A stretch of DNA of 5,361 nucleotides from Eudoraea sp. (GTDB lineage: Bacteria; Bacteroidota; Bacteroidia; Flavobacteriales; Flavobacteriaceae): NCBI GenBank assembly GCA_013042925.1, contig JABDPH010000503.1, positions 1 to 5,361 on the forward strand, given 5' to 3'. The notes under the pieces are model-generated. The model was not told the DNA's origin, made no database searches, and worked only from the letters and a program-made list of their open reading frames with translations. Of this stretch, positions 4,793 through 5,361 are shown in pieces (position 1 is the first letter of the stretch; each line of letters begins with the position of its first letter). A program made the position numbers and the translations under genes.

Positions 4793-5361
4793 CTATCGCT
4801 TTAACATAAAAAAGCCTACCAGTGCGTTGCCCTCTGTTGTTTCAATCCGGTACCAATAAGAGTCCGATGCCAGTGGTTTTCCATTAAAACTTCCATCCCA
4901 TCCCTGATCCGGAAATAATTGTTTTAATAATTGGCCGTATCTGTTAAATATATGTATTGTACTGACTTCGATTTCCGGCGTAGATGTAACTATCCACTGG
5001 TCATTAAAACCATCATTGTTCGGTGTAAAAAATTTAGGAACGGGCAATTCATCCGGCTCGGTCTGAAATCCAGTTGTGGTAAAGGACTCCTCTCGGCAAT
5101 TTTCAGCTTCTAAATTAAACCTATAGGGAATAACTCTAATGTAAATAGTACTGGCCTCGGGAAGGGGCTGATCAAAGCTGTAATTGGTTATATTACCTAC
5201 ATCTAGAGCATCGACTATATTTGCTCCTCCTGGAAAAGTTCCAACAGATATTATATAACCCAGGGCATTAGGCACAGATTCCCATTCTATATTGGAGTTT
5301 ACATCAATATTGTCAGAGCCGTTTTTTGGATTTACGATATTGGTACAATCCGGAGGTACTG
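4793..5361 (-). CDS. T9SS type B sorting domain protein (gliding motility-associated C-terminal domain), 5' end outside window
   Basis: The last 188 codons of a probably large cell-surface or secreted protein exported by the type IX secretion system. Reading from the right edge: a fibronectin-type or Ig-like repeat opening with PPDCTNIVNPKNGS (2-15), with NSNIEWESVPNALGY (21-35), DVGNITNYSF (53-62), a Pro-rich LPEASTIYIRVIPY (66-79) and NCREESFTT (87-95). Then comes the C-terminal sorting domain with its hallmarks FTPNNDGFND (111-120), IFNRYGQLL (137-145), GWDGSFNGKPLASDSYWY (153-170) and the terminal GFFMLKR (182-188). The frame is open to the window edge, so the GTG near 5275 is an internal Val and not a start. 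Related proteins carry many such repeats and act as adhesins or in gliding; the specific ligand is not visible. A 195-nt spacer separates it from the methyltransferase gene. Confidence 0.93.
   Translation of the reverse strand, partial: VPPDCTNIVNPKNGSDNIDVNSNIEWESVPNALGYIISVGTFPGGANIVDALDVGNITNYSFDQPLPEASTIYIRVIPYRFNLEAENCREESFTTTGFQTEPDELPVPKFFTPNNDGFNDQWIVTSTPEIEVSTIHIFNRYGQLLKQLFPDQGWDGSFNGKPLASDSYWYRIETTEGNALVGFFMLKR

Noticed and set aside
4931..5113. Plus-strand open frame of 60 codons
   Set aside because: It is antisense to the T9SS sorting domain, whose motifs are unmistakable.
5273..5275. GTG as a start for a 160-residue protein
   Set aside because: The frame continues upstream to the window edge with a recognisable fibronectin-type repeat, so this GTG is an internal valine.

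Overview
The window looks like chromosome from a Bacteroidota member, most likely a marine-type Flavobacteriaceae. Three things support this: a C-terminal 'gliding motility-associated' type IX secretion (T9SS type B) domain, a DUF4251 lipoprotein-like protein, and A-rich leaders in place of Shine-Dalgarno sites. The DNA is AT-rich and contains no RNA genes, transposases, phage genes or CRISPR arrays.

Left part (1-1681, minus strand): the first 560 codons of an elongation factor G paralog of the Bacteroidota EF-G-like (EF-G2) type, running off the left edge. It has changed GTPase motifs, with Leu where canonical EF-G has the catalytic His and NQID in place of NKxD. A 402-bp spacer follows. It contains an inverted repeat whose arms and right flank recur about 2.6 kb away.

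Centre (2084-2497, plus strand): three tandem, in-step small genes of exactly 37 codons each encode paralogous, strongly basic microproteins. They share PTxxRR, FS and KxSKRVRWxExRxY, with many synonymous differences between copies. They end at a strong rho-independent terminator (2543-2574). This array is the most novel item in the window. Its genes are too short for ordinary gene callers, and I do not recognise the family.

Right part (2590-5361, minus strand): reading in transcription order, there is the 3' end of a large T9SS type B surface or secreted protein with a fibronectin-type repeat. A 195-bp spacer rich in inverted repeats follows. Then come three genes 59 and 47 nt apart that probably form one operon: an exported class I SAM-dependent methyltransferase, an exported DUF4251 protein, and a protein-L-isoaspartate O-methyltransferase (pcm) with a signal peptide and candidate lipobox. 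Two exported methyltransferases flanking an envelope protein suggest envelope protein repair or modification. How SAM would be supplied outside the cytoplasm is not explained by anything in the window.
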